NCBI GenBank assembly: GCA_903772945.1
Contig: CAICTM010000233.1
Span: forward strand, 1 to 64,000
Length of the DNA stretch: 64,000 nucleotides
Direction: 5' to 3'
From: Seminavis robusta
Lineage: Eukaryota; Bacillariophyta; Bacillariophyceae; Naviculales; Naviculaceae
In this document: piece by piece, positions 52,496 through 62,230 of the stretch
Layout: each line of letters starts with the position of its first letter
Numbering within the stretch: position 1 is the first letter of the stretch
The notes under the pieces: model-generated
Told to the model about the DNA's origin: nothing
The model's input: the letters and a program-made list of their open reading frames with translations, nothing else
Database searches by the model: none
Made by a program: the position numbers and the translations under genes

Positions 52496-55400
52496 ATGGC
52501 GTCGAAAAACACTAGCGTTGCAGCTGACCTAAAGGGTGGCAAGGTGAATTTTGACTATTTGAAGAAGAACAACATGGACATTGCGGATTTGGTCAAGATG
52601 GCTCGAAAGGGCAAGGAAGCCGCTGCAGACGATGAAAGTGACGAGAGCTATTATGAAGAAATCATCGAGGAAGAAGTGATTGAAGACGATATGGTGCTGT
52701 GGAAGAGAACCGCCAACATGCCATCGAATTTTCAGATTCCTCAGTTCCAAGCCAAGAAATCTGCATCACCGCCAAAACCACCCAAAAAGAAGAAGAAAAA
52801 GAAAAAAGAAATTGATGGTTCCAAATTGCTGCTCTTGCAGTCTGCAGAGCAAAAATTGACGGATGCTAGCAAAAAATTTCGGGAAGCTCTTCAAGAAGGA
52901 GCAGCCATTGTCTCTCTTTTAGAATTTATGCTGGCGGATGTTGACTGGGACGACGACGAAATCGAAGAAGTCGATGGTGATACCTGGGAAACTCGCTCTA
53001 CCTTTGTCAGTACCAGTGCCGAGGCCAAAAGCATTATTGATCGATTGGAATCGGCGAAACATGAGTTGATGGGGACAAGAAATAAACAAACAGCTCCACC
53101 ACCAGCACCTGCTCCTTCTAAACCAGCCCCACCACCTGCTCCTTCTAAACCAGCCCCAGCACCTGCTCCTGTTACCAGGGCGGCATCTGCCCCATCAACA
53201 ATAAAACAACAACAGAAACCAGCCACCCGGCCTTTGTTGGGAAGCCATCGTGAACCCAGTTTTAGGGCACCTGATTTGGCTACACTGGATGAAGAAGAGA
53301 CAGAACACCAAAGTACAGCCAGCAGCAGTAGTGCCAGTGCGGGTAGTGGAGGTCCTCCTCCACCACCACCACCTCCGGCTAGTACAAAGAAAAATAATGA
53401 CCTGGAAAAGGCCAAGAGTGAAATGCTTAAATTTGCCCAAGAGGGCAAGAAACTGGCAAACAAGTTGACATCGCCCTTGAAGACCACATCCAGTGCCAGT
53501 GACGAAATGGCAAAAGCCAAAGCTTCCATGATGGCATTTGCCAAAGAAGGGGCTGCTCTCGCTGATAATCTTTTAGAGTCTCGGTCGGATCATCGTCCAA
53601 TGACAAAGAAAACGACTCCTCAACAAGCGGCTGTTGCAGCGAGCAACGTCGAAGTGATGCTGCATGAACCCAAAAAGGAGGAAAAAGAAGAACCTAAAGT
53701 TGAGGAAGCAAAGATTCCTCCTCCTCCGCCACCACCCGAAGAACCAGCCAAGGCCGAAGAATCAAAGGACAAGAGTCAACAACCTGTCGAAACCAAAGAT
53801 GCATCAGCTATATCAGGAGAAACCCCACAACTGCCACTTTCACCACGCGATATTCAAAAGAAGGAAATGAATGAAGCCAAGAAAATGTTCTTGGATGCAG
53901 CCACGCAGGGTGCTTCCTTGGTGACGGCATTGGAAACCAAAATTGTCGAACAGGAGGCTGCCGAAACCGAAAAACAAGCTGATCCCAATGACAACACGGG
54001 CAATAAGGACGCTGCGGAGAATGACAACAACAATACAGAACATGTCGGTCAAGCCGAGGTAGCTCAGGCTCGTGATTCCTTTATGCGGCTGGCGCAGCAG
54101 GGAGTCGATTTGGTCAATCAACTGGAAAAGAAGATATCCACGCCCGTAGCTGCTACTGATGCAGAACAAACGGCAATAGATGCCAGCGAACGTGACGAGG
54201 CAATCAAGAAGGAGCTCACCAAAGCAGGAGACTTCTTCTTGGAAACGGCCAAGGAAGGAGCTCAACTGGTGCAAAAGTTGGAAACCAAACTGGAGGAGAC
54301 TGCACATGGGAAGGAAACGAGCGATACAACTGATAGTGCGGGGCATGATTTGGAGCTAGCGAACAAACGAACTTCATTTTTGGCTGCCGCGGAGGAAGGT
54401 GCTAAACTGGTGGCCCAATTGGAGGACAAAATATCTCATGCAACTGTCGAAGCAGGGCAGACTACTACCGAACAATCTGAAGAAACTACCGCGAAACCAG
54501 AAAACGATGAGGCAAAGGCAGCTGCAGAGGATGCATCCAGCCCTCCAGACGCGGTAGCTTCTACCGAACAATCTACAGAATCCCCCGCGAAACCAGAAAG
54601 CGAGTCGGAGGCTGCTACTACTACTACTGAGCAAGCTGCAGAAACCGCCGCGAAACCAGAAAATGAATCGGCAACGGAAAATGGTGCAACCGCCCCTCCA
54701 GATGAAGTATCTTCGAAGGCAGCCGATGAAATAAATTCAGCGGAGACTCTATCCGCGGAACCCACCGCTGCTCCATCCCAGGAGAACGAAACCAAGCCAT
54801 CCGAACCAACAGCAGGAGAGGAGGCCGAGGTGGCAACGACCGAGAAACCGACGGCGCCACCGACGGACCAAGATGGAGCCAGTTCTAGCGAACAGACAGG
54901 TGCCGCCGATGGATCAACCGAGCTGGACAACAAGGAGGCGTCCGGAGAAAACGATGAGGCGAAGGCAGACCCCAATGGAGAGACTCCAGTTGAAACAAAG
55001 GACAAAACAGAAGCCGGCACCGGAGAAGCTGCGAAATCGGAGGAAGCCGACAAAACAGGTGATGCAGAGGAAAAAGCGACGCCTTCTGAAGAAGGTGTAG
55101 CAGGAGAAAAAAACCAAGAAGAATCACTCCCATCCAAGGACACGGCTGAAGAAGGCAAAGACAACGGATCAGAAGAACCGGGAGCCCAGGATAGTGTAGA
55201 AAAAGAAGCAGAGCTGTCACCAGAAGAGCAAAAGAGAAAAGCCGAAGAAGCAAGGGAGCGTCTCGCGCGAGAACGACTCCTAGCATTTTATCGCCGCTTC
55301 AATCCGAACTTGGCACCAAAAGTCGACAAGATTATGGAAACCTACAAAGGTCGCATAGATGAGCTCAATGACAAAATGAAGAAGAAATATGGTGAGGGAT

Positions 55401-56428
55401 TCATGCCAGAGTCGCAGTCGCAAGACAAGAACAAAGCCGAGTCAAAGGATGATAGCAAGGGCGATGCAGAAGGCGGTGGCGACGATAAGAGAGGGTCTGT
55501 CAAAGTGAGCTCGGCAGATATTCTGGCTCTTCGGGCAAATGCAACAGATTCATTCGACAGTGCATTCGACAGTGTAGAGGGTGATGATGCAGGGAAGACC
55601 CAACCGACAACCTCGGAACCAACAGCTGATTCGACAAGTGGCGCCGCTAGCGAAGCAAACACCGGCACCCCCGAAGGTGTTGCTGGAGGCGATGGTGAAG
55701 ACGGCAAACATCCCGAGAACGGCGACACAGTACAGCAACCTGCTGCAGAAAAATCTGCCGAGGCAGCAATCAGCGCAAAGGATGATCTGGATAAGGCGAA
55801 GCAATCATTTCTGGCTGCTGCACAAGAAGGGGCATCAATGATATCACAACTAGAGAAGAAACTCGAAACAGACCAGGAGCCCAAAGAGGATGGTACGAAA
55901 GTTAACACGGAAGCCGAGGGCGAGATGGAAAACAATGGCGTCAAAGAGGAAGGACTTATGACTAAGGCGCGGCAGTCATTCCTAGCTGCTGCAAAGGAAG
56001 GGGCCGCCTTGGTAGCAATGTTGGAAGACCAGGGCCAAAAAGACAAACCAACAAAAGAAGAGACGGATGTTCTCCACACTAGCAAGAGCTTCATGGATGC
56101 AGCTTTTCTTGTCGATAAATTGGACAAGTCAGCCAAACGCAGCTCCGTTGTTTCAGTCAAGGAAGTTGCAGAGGAAGTGGAGCTTGTGGAAGAGGAAGTC
56201 GTCGAAGATGAAGTGGAGGCTGCGAAGAAGGCATTGTTGCAGTTTGCGAAGGAGGGCGCTTCATTAGTGTCCAAGCTGGAAAGCAAGTTCTCTGCTGACG
56301 AGAAGGCCGAGGAAGACGAAGAGATCATTGAGGAAGTCGTTGAGAGTGATGACGAGCGAGCAGACTTTCTTCAATCTGCTAAAGCAGACTTTCTGGCGTT
56401 TTCCAAAGGCTTGGACAAGAAGCTGTAG
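52496..56428 (+). CDS. Acidic protein with about 12 helical 'AxEGAxLVxxLE' repeats
   Basis: The product is 1310 residues, intronless, with no signal peptide. About a dozen copies of a 23-26 residue helical unit are spread along it, with the shape AK.SFL.AA.EGA.LV..LE.K. Examples are NKRTSFLAAAEEGAKLVAQL, KARQSFLAAAKEGAALVAML and QARDSFMRLAQQGVDLVNQL. They begin near residue 122 (EQKLTDASKKFREALQEGAA) and end at the C-terminus (AKADFLAFSKGLDKKL). Between them lie disordered stretches rich in Pro/Ala, then Glu/Ala/Thr, and one charged coiled coil with KRKAEEARERLARERLLAFY. Two similar acidic tracts occur at both ends (YYEEIIEEEVIEDD and DEEIIEEVVESDDE). No known family was recognised. A structural or scaffold role is inferred only. 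Confidence 0.75.
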   Translation: MASKNTSVAADLKGGKVNFDYLKKNNMDIADLVKMARKGKEAAADDESDESYYEEIIEEEVIEDDMVLWKRTANMPSNFQIPQFQAKKSASPPKPPKKKKKKKKEIDGSKLLLLQSAEQKLTDASKKFREALQEGAAIVSLLEFMLADVDWDDDEIEEVDGDTWETRSTFVSTSAEAKSIIDRLESAKHELMGTRNKQTAPPPAPAPSKPAPPPAPSKPAPAPAPVTRAASAPSTIKQQQKPATRPLLGSHREPSFRAPDLATLDEEETEHQSTASSSSASAGSGGPPPPPPPPASTKKNNDLEKAKSEMLKFAQEGKKLANKLTSPLKTTSSASDEMAKAKASMMAFAKEGAALADNLLESRSDHRPMTKKTTPQQAAVAASNVEVMLHEPKKEEKEEPKVEEAKIPPPPPPPEEPAKAEESKDKSQQPVETKDASAISGETPQLPLSPRDIQKKEMNEAKKMFLDAATQGASLVTALETKIVEQEAAETEKQADPNDNTGNKDAAENDNNNTEHVGQAEVAQARDSFMRLAQQGVDLVNQLEKKISTPVAATDAEQTAIDASERDEAIKKELTKAGDFFLETAKEGAQLVQKLETKLEETAHGKETSDTTDSAGHDLELANKRTSFLAAAEEGAKLVAQLEDKISHATVEAGQTTTEQSEETTAKPENDEAKAAAEDASSPPDAVASTEQSTESPAKPESESEAATTTTEQAAETAAKPENESATENGATAPPDEVSSKAADEINSAETLSAEPTAAPSQENETKPSEPTAGEEAEVATTEKPTAPPTDQDGASSSEQTGAADGSTELDNKEASGENDEAKADPNGETPVETKDKTEAGTGEAAKSEEADKTGDAEEKATPSEEGVAGEKNQEESLPSKDTAEEGKDNGSEEPGAQDSVEKEAELSPEEQKRKAEEARERLARERLLAFYRRFNPNLAPKVDKIMETYKGRIDELNDKMKKKYGEGFMPESQSQDKNKAESKDDSKGDAEGGGDDKRGSVKVSSADILALRANATDSFDSAFDSVEGDDAGKTQPTTSEPTADSTSGAASEANTGTPEGVAGGDGEDGKHPENGDTVQQPAAEKSAEAAISAKDDLDKAKQSFLAAAQEGASMISQLEKKLETDQEPKEDGTKVNTEAEGEMENNGVKEEGLMTKARQSFLAAAKEGAALVAMLEDQGQKDKPTKEETDVLHTSKSFMDAAFLVDKLDKSAKRSSVVSVKEVAEEVELVEEEVVEDEVEAAKKALLQFAKEGASLVSKLESKFSADEKAEEDEEIIEEVVESDDERADFLQSAKADFLAFSKGLDKKL

Positions 56429-57062
56429 ATACAATGCCTTGGTTAACATGTGCAAGCGATGTCACGGTAGCAGGTTGTCCTCTGCGGTGGTCGATTGTCT
56501 CGATCATTGTTTCACATCCAACCAGACTCGACTATATACGGCCGAACCGGTTTTGCTGCCTTTGTGAACCCAGACTAATAGCGATTTTCTGATAGATTAT
56601 TCAATAAGGTGTATTCATTTATTTATCATTGCGATGTCAAGTCGACTGAACGATCGGCTGCTCAGCTGCGGAACTCCGGTTCATCTTCCGGCTACCGCAT
56701 GATAAGGCAACGTGCATGTACAGCGGGACACCCCCGGGCTGCTGCTGCGGATCCCACATGAACAGGCGCCATCCCGTACACTTGATTTTGATCATGTTGA
56801 GAGCTGGCAATGTTCTGGCCAAATGCGATGGCTCCATGCATGAAACATGCGGACTCACATCCAGGTAGACAAATCCTGATTGAAGGAATCGACTCGACTC
56901 AGCTTTCCAGAACATAACTGAAGTGTTTTTGACATGGCTCGCATGTCCCCACTAGAAACACCCAAATTCTCATTCGGTCTATCGGCGCCTAACTTTGTAG
57001 TAGGGATCTTTGCATATAGCCAGGAAGTCTTGACCTTTTATCAACATAATGATGTTGATCCA
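56429..57062. other. Intergenic, convergent gene ends
   Basis: The stretch lies between the helical-repeat gene and the ankyrin gene. No gene is supported; the minus frame at 56637-56915 lacks any domain. Confidence 0.4.
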
Positions 57063-58208
57063 TTAGTATGCACAGTGTCCGTCAATCCACACAACGCAGC
57101 CATTGTCACGTAGCCACTGGATCACTACACTATTGTTGCATCTGGTAGTTGAAAATGGTACTGGATCCCATGGACACCCATTTGCACGAGCCCACTTTAA
57201 AATTTCCAAATGTCCATTTTCAGCAGCACGGGCACATGTCCGCGCATCCCATTGACAACCAGTTTCTCTTAACCATTGGAGCAATTCCAAATGTCCATTC
57301 TCAGCAGCATGTTGACATGTTGATTGATCCAATGGACAACCATTTTCATGAGCCCACTTTACAACTTCCAAATGGCCATTTTTAGCAGCATACGAACATG
57401 TCCAAACATCCCATGGGCATCCCTTTTCTCTTGCCCATTTCAACAACTCCAAATGACCACCTTCAGCAGCATGGCAGCACACTGACCCATCCCATGGACA
57501 GCCATTTTCGTGCGCAAATTTCAATACTTCCAAATGTCCACCTCCAGCTGCCATTGCACATGTACCTTCATCCCATGGACAACCGTTTTCACGAGCCCAC
57601 TTTAAAATTTTGAAGTGGCCATTTTCAGCCGCCAATGCACATGTACCTTCATTCCATGGACAACCATTCGCTCTTAACCATTGGAGCAATTCCAAATGGC
57701 CATATTCAGCAGCATAGATACATGTATTTTCATCCCATGGGAATCCTTGTTGACGCGCCCACTGCATAACATCAAGATTTCCAATTTTTGCAATTACAGT
57801 ACAGAGGTCATCACGATCAGGTGTTTTATGGTTGAAGTTGTCCTTGAGCCAGTATTCCGCACGGTGCTGATTACAGAATGTTTTGCTGTAAAGAGTGTCG
57901 GTGATTTCTTCAGAGCGACGGTCCTCCACGTCTCCCTCCGGGTCATCATTAACCTTTCTTGGATTTTTCTTGAGTTCTATTTTGCAGTACTCTTTGTAGA
58001 GTTGATTCATCTTTTTGTTGACGGCTCCTACAAAAGCGTACTGTCCAACACCGCCAAAGGGTAGAATCTGGTCAATCCAAATCAAATCATCAGCAAACAG
58101 AAGAGAATCGACGGGAGGAGACATCTTCTGCTTCTTATTGGCAGTACCTTTATCGGTATTACTCTTATTAATAGTACTACCGGTAGTAGTAGCGGTGCCA
58201 GTATTCAT
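57063..58208 (-). CDS. Ankyrin-type repeat protein (WARxNGCPWD repeats)
   Basis: The product is 381 residues, intronless. Residues 1-30 are Thr/Lys/Asn-rich. An F-box-like helix pair follows (WIDQILPFGGVGQYAFVGAV), then nine ankyrin-type repeats of 27 residues, each GHLELLKWAR.NGCPWD..TC..AAE.. , from about residue 140 to the end. The last repeat is degenerate (NSVVIQWLRDNGC). This Cys/Trp-rich variant is common in diatoms, oomycetes and some giant viruses. It is a protein-binding scaffold; with an F-box it would act as an SCF ligase adaptor, but the F-box is weak. Confidence 0.8.
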   Translation of the reverse strand: MNTGTATTTGSTINKSNTDKGTANKKQKMSPPVDSLLFADDLIWIDQILPFGGVGQYAFVGAVNKKMNQLYKEYCKIELKKNPRKVNDDPEGDVEDRRSEEITDTLYSKTFCNQHRAEYWLKDNFNHKTPDRDDLCTVIAKIGNLDVMQWARQQGFPWDENTCIYAAEYGHLELLQWLRANGCPWNEGTCALAAENGHFKILKWARENGCPWDEGTCAMAAGGGHLEVLKFAHENGCPWDGSVCCHAAEGGHLELLKWAREKGCPWDVWTCSYAAKNGHLEVVKWAHENGCPLDQSTCQHAAENGHLELLQWLRETGCQWDARTCARAAENGHLEILKWARANGCPWDPVPFSTTRCNNSVVIQWLRDNGCVVWIDGHCAY

Positions 58209-58738
58209 GGTCCTAGTATTAGGTTGGATACAATTAGTGGTGGTGGCTGTTGTGCGGCTTGCTTTGGTGTGATGCTGTTTGCAATAATAATAATAATAAT
58301 AATAATAGTGCTACGGTTCCTAGGTATCAGAGCTAGTTTACCAGGAATACAACGGAACTGAAGAAACTGTGAGCGGAACGTAATCGCCCCACTTCCAGGT
58401 CTCAGTAATAAATCCACCAGACACGCAACAGGAATGCCTTTAAACAACTTTTTGGGGTCATTCAAAAACCTCTTTCTCAAGCCGAAACTTCAATCTCAAC
58501 ACGTGCGGCCAAACCTCATTATTTCTTGTTGTTGCTGCCGCTGTTGTCCTCTCATTGTCTGGTCTTGTGCTTTGGTGGTGGGTGTAATCATCGATTCAAA
58601 GAGTCAAGCTTCCTGATCCTCTTCTCTCTGCTTTCTCTTTACAAATCAAGACATTGAGCGGTTGCAAACGTCGACCGTCACTCGCTAGGTAGAAGGCGCT
58701 GCCAGTTCACCTGCCATTTTCTGTTCCACGGTATCGCC
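58209..58738. promoter_or_regulatory. Divergent intergenic region with an AAT microsatellite
   Basis: The ankyrin gene runs leftward and the CRAL-TRIO gene rightward. A perfect (AAT)8 run is at 58283-58307. No further gene is seen. Confidence 0.5.
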
Positions 58739-59917
58739 ATGACGAACGAGACGACAATGACTGCGCCATCCAAATCTTGGTTTTCCATGAGCAAGGAAGA
58801 ACGATGGAGTCCTGCGTGTCTTGACATGGTGGCATCTGCCTGGTCGTTGGACGTCAAAGACGACATTCCCAAGTTGCTACAACTCAGAGAACGTCTTTCT
58901 GCAGAATTTGAGGGTTACCATTTGCTGGACCCTTTGGAACTGGCACGATGTTACCACGATGCCAAAGGCAAACTCCCACAAGCCGAAGAACAGTTTCGTA
59001 AAATGGTGGCATGGCGAAAAGAAGAAGGCATCGATGACCTCTTGCAGCAAGCTGCTGCTGTACCACAATACGTGCACACGTACTATCCATCGTGTTTTCT
59101 CGACGGCGTGGACAAGGATGGAGATCCCATTTGGTGTGATCGAGTGGGTGCATCGGATGTGCTGATGGTCCACCAACACTACGGTCATGTCCCATTTCGT
59201 GACTACACACTCTATGTACGAGAAAATGGTCTACGAGGAGCATTTGCTCGAGAATTCGAACGACGACACGGACGCCCACCCGCTCGTGTCACGTGCATTT
59301 TGGACATGGAAGGACTCTGTCGTCGACATTTACATGTGGAACTCATTTCACCTCTGGAAGAGGGCATTCAGTTTCTACAGGAGTATTACGGAGGCATGGC
59401 CAAACACATTTTTGTGGTCCGAGCACCCTTTGTCTTTCGCATTGTCTGGTCCATTGCACAGCACTTTTGCAGTGAAAGTCTCAAAAAGACCATTGTACTA
59501 TGCAATGCCAGAAACACACAATCTACATTGGAGAAATACATGGATCGGGATGTCTTGCCACCCACGTTGGGTGGACGAGGGAAACCAGGAGTGGGATTCG
59601 AGAAAAGTGGCAATCTCCAAGGGGGAGTCATGCCAGAAGAAGCGCTCCATGAACCAGATCCATTGCAATTGAAATCGTCAGGGTCCAGTGATACAACAGT
59701 CGCTTCCAACGACACCTATTCCATGGATGGATCCACCACGCCACCGGTTTCTCCCGCATCGTCCATGTTGTCTACTGGTGTAGGCGGCGTCTGCGATTCC
59801 ATCCCGGAAGCGGCATCCGTGACGTACAGCCAGTCGGTCAATGTGCGGACGACGTTGCTCTTGAGTGGTTATCTGACAGATGATGATGGCGACAATCGTC
59901 GTGTGATGATCAAGTAA
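58739..59917 (+). CDS. CRAL-TRIO (Sec14-like) lipid-binding protein
   Basis: The product is 392 residues, intronless. Residues about 35-105 form the helical N-terminal part, with the ELARCYHDAKGKLPQAEEQF and MVAWRKEEGID motifs. The lipid-binding lobe follows (about 115-300), with DKDGDPIWCDRVG, RVTCILDMEGLCRRH, FLQEYYGGMAKHIFVVRAPF, FRIVWSIAQHF, and TLEKYMDRDVLPPTLGGRGK at the lobe end. A Ser/Thr-rich tail of about 90 residues closes the protein. Sec14-type proteins exchange phosphoinositides or other lipids between membranes. Confidence 0.85.
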   Translation: MTNETTMTAPSKSWFSMSKEERWSPACLDMVASAWSLDVKDDIPKLLQLRERLSAEFEGYHLLDPLELARCYHDAKGKLPQAEEQFRKMVAWRKEEGIDDLLQQAAAVPQYVHTYYPSCFLDGVDKDGDPIWCDRVGASDVLMVHQHYGHVPFRDYTLYVRENGLRGAFAREFERRHGRPPARVTCILDMEGLCRRHLHVELISPLEEGIQFLQEYYGGMAKHIFVVRAPFVFRIVWSIAQHFCSESLKKTIVLCNARNTQSTLEKYMDRDVLPPTLGGRGKPGVGFEKSGNLQGGVMPEEALHEPDPLQLKSSGSSDTTVASNDTYSMDGSTTPPVSPASSMLSTGVGGVCDSIPEAASVTYSQSVNVRTTLLLSGYLTDDDGDNRRVMIK

Positions 59918-60468
59918 GTAGTCATGGCTGGCTGCATTGCTACGGTACTACTGTGTGCTTCTGAAAAATAGTATGCTAGACAATATAAACGAAGCAACCC
60001 AATAGAAAAGCCACTATTAAAGTAGACTCTAAAGATAAATGAAACATAGTCAATAGGAGCGCTAGACCAAGACAAGGTGGAAACAAAAGAGAACATCGTG
60101 CCGTTTTTGATGCGTGGTACATGGCCTGCTGTGCCGGTCGCCATCTCGGAGAGCAACAATACCTTAGATTGTGCACCGGACTAAAAGCAAGCACCAACGG
60201 CTTAGTGCAGGAACAAGCTGAAGCTCTCAAACGGAAAAGAATGACAAATCAAACCTAGCGACTACAGTAGTCTTCAAGTCTTCAAATTACAGCGGTGTTT
60301 GGATTGAAACATTGGCTGGCATCTTGCTACCACCAGCGGGCAAACTCCCATCCAGCGAGAAACTAGCTAGAACAAGTAAGTGTGCCGACCAAACCAAGGT
60401 GTCTATGATTCTTCTAGCAGCAACGTCGGGTCCTTTGCCGTGATCAATGCTAAGGATTCCGGGATGGA
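59918..60468. other. Intergenic, convergent gene ends
   Basis: The stretch separates the CRAL-TRIO gene from the lipid-kinase gene. No gene is recognised. Confidence 0.4.
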
Positions 60469-61476
60469 CTACACGGTGATCTTTGCATCACTGCTCACAA
60501 AGGGGACTTTGCCAGACCCATCGCCATAGATGGTCGTGACGGCCCCTTCTGCTGTTCTGGTGGAATCTACTTGATGGGCATGCTTATTTGTCTTTTCGAT
60601 CGACAGGTACTCTGGTGCATTTCCCTCTTTCCAAGACTTGGCAATGGCCCCGGAAATGAGCTTTGGAAGCAAACGGATGATTTCAATTTTGCCAGGATAC
60701 TTGTCTTTGGGAATTGTGACCACAGTCATGTTGGAATCAAAGCGCCGCACGCCAAAACCCATGTCTTTGCCTGCTTCAATGTCGCTATTCCAAACGTCAA
60801 AGAAAACCGGGCCCGCAATGTCGTTGGTGGAGACGAATGGCAAGTGGAACAGCAGCGTAAACAACATTCCAATATTGCCCAGAGTCGGATAGATATCTGC
60901 ACGTCGTCCTTCCATGTACGCCAATACCTTGCCGGAAATGCCCCCTGCACCATGGTGGAGTATGTAACGTGAGGTAGCAGTCTCCGAGGACACGTGCATG
61001 ACAGAAGCCTTTTTCACTAGAGCATTGTTGCTGGCAGCATTCAAAGTTTGTCGAATGATCTGCCGTGGCAATGCCTTGGCACCAAAGTTTTCAGTGGCAA
61101 TGACATTCACAGATCCACCGGGCAACATGAGGATAGGAGCATCATAGGGCCATCTACCATTGTTTTCGCGCAAAGGGTCTTGCACCAACTCGTAGAGTGT
61201 CGAGTCGCCAGATAACACTGCTATTGCCTTGTAGGAGGACAAGTCCTTGGTCTTGCTGAGACCAATGATATCGTCGCTGTTTCGGGAGATGTAGACTTCC
61301 ACGTGTCGTCCTGTAGCTTTCAATTCGGCCAAGCAATCGGCGTAGGGTTCCATGGGTTTCCCACCAGCGCTAGCAGGATTAACGAGAAACAGAATATCCG
61401 GATCGTCGTCACTGTTGGAGGAATCGGCGGCGTGATCCGCCGCGAAGAGATCCAGGCGTTGCTGCCAACGTGTCAT
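60469..61476 (-). CDS. Lipid-kinase-like protein (DAGK catalytic fold)
   Basis: The product is 335 residues, with the catalytic fold of diacylglycerol/sphingosine kinases. NPASAGGK (residues 33-40) is the first phosphate-binding loop. The nucleotide-binding motif is LSGDSTLYELVQ (about residues 88-99), where kinases of this family have GGDGT or SGDGL. LPGGSVNVIA (about 118-127) replaces the usual P.GT.N. The C-terminal beta-sandwich follows (ASVMHVSS, ISGKVLAYME, MGFGVRRFDSNMTVV). The Gly-to-Ser change in the GDGT loop may reduce or alter catalysis. It may phosphorylate a lipid such as a sphingoid base or diacylglycerol. Confidence 0.7.
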   Translation of the reverse strand: MTRWQQRLDLFAADHAADSSNSDDDPDILFLVNPASAGGKPMEPYADCLAELKATGRHVEVYISRNSDDIIGLSKTKDLSSYKAIAVLSGDSTLYELVQDPLRENNGRWPYDAPILMLPGGSVNVIATENFGAKALPRQIIRQTLNAASNNALVKKASVMHVSSETATSRYILHHGAGGISGKVLAYMEGRRADIYPTLGNIGMLFTLLFHLPFVSTNDIAGPVFFDVWNSDIEAGKDMGFGVRRFDSNMTVVTIPKDKYPGKIEIIRLLPKLISGAIAKSWKEGNAPEYLSIEKTNKHAHQVDSTRTAEGAVTTIYGDGSGKVPFVSSDAKITV

Positions 61477-62230
61477 GGTGATAGTATCGTGGGGTTAATG
61501 TGTTTGCTTGAGAGAAATGATAAAGAGAGAGGTTGCCTCCTTTTGCCACTATTATTGTGAGGGTTCTTTGGATATAGTGAGTCCTGGGTGACCGACTGCT
61601 AGCCTTCTCAGCACGCAGGATTGAGTCACGGTCGTCGCGCGACTAAACTCTTTTGGTACCGGTAGCACTGTATCTTCTTGTTAAAAATCATGATCTGTTC
61701 ACTTCTTGTTCTGTTTCTGGTTCACTTCAATGTTCTCATAACAACGAACAACACTCCACCGAAAGCCGTGACGCCGTGACCATGGGTCTTGTGTTCATCC
61801 CCTCACATTTTCCATTGGGTGCAGCACTCGTCGTCCATGAGCTCTTCCATGCCTCTCTTCATGCTTCACGCCTGTACCGGTCTTGAAGCTGTAGTGGAGC
61901 CTCCTCGTCCACTACGGGCGCAGAATCAGCACTACCCGAAACTCTCCTCCAGATTACTACTAGGGTAATAGAAATAAAAGATGTGAGCAAGAAACTAAGT
62001 TTATCTTTTTTGACTAGCATGAAAAATCGGACATCGATACATGTAGGTGGAATGCCTCCATCGAGGGGCAGCTGCGGGAACCTTGAAATAGACTCGTTAG
62101 CTCCAACAGGGAAGGGCTGGAGAGCGCAACAGACTGGATATATGCAACAAACAAGACACAAATCTGCCAGGAATCATTCATCCGTCGGCAAAGAGCGATC
62201 CTAGCCAAAGCCATTCATCGCCGCTGGCGT
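61477..62230. other. Intergenic, lipid kinase promoter and ABC transporter 3' end
   Basis: A minus frame at 61859-62161 has a hydrophobic segment (FLLTSFISITLVVIW) but lies next to the transporter's 3' end. I did not call it as a gene. A TTGGTACCGGTAGC palindromic word is near 61652. Confidence 0.4.

Noticed and set aside
52891-53544. 217-codon minus-strand frame
   Set aside because: It is antisense to the same gene and has Pro/Gly/Ala-rich composition only because of the plus-strand repeats.
54436-56328. Long minus-strand frames (54436-55164 and 55342-56328) opposite the helical-repeat gene
   Set aside because: They are Ser/Ala/Val-rich shadows of the Glu/Ala-rich codons on the plus strand, with no domain or plausible promoter.
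61859-62161. Minus frame with one hydrophobic helix just downstream of the ABC transporter
   Set aside because: It has no recognisable domain and no start context. It could be part of the transporter's 3' untranslated region.
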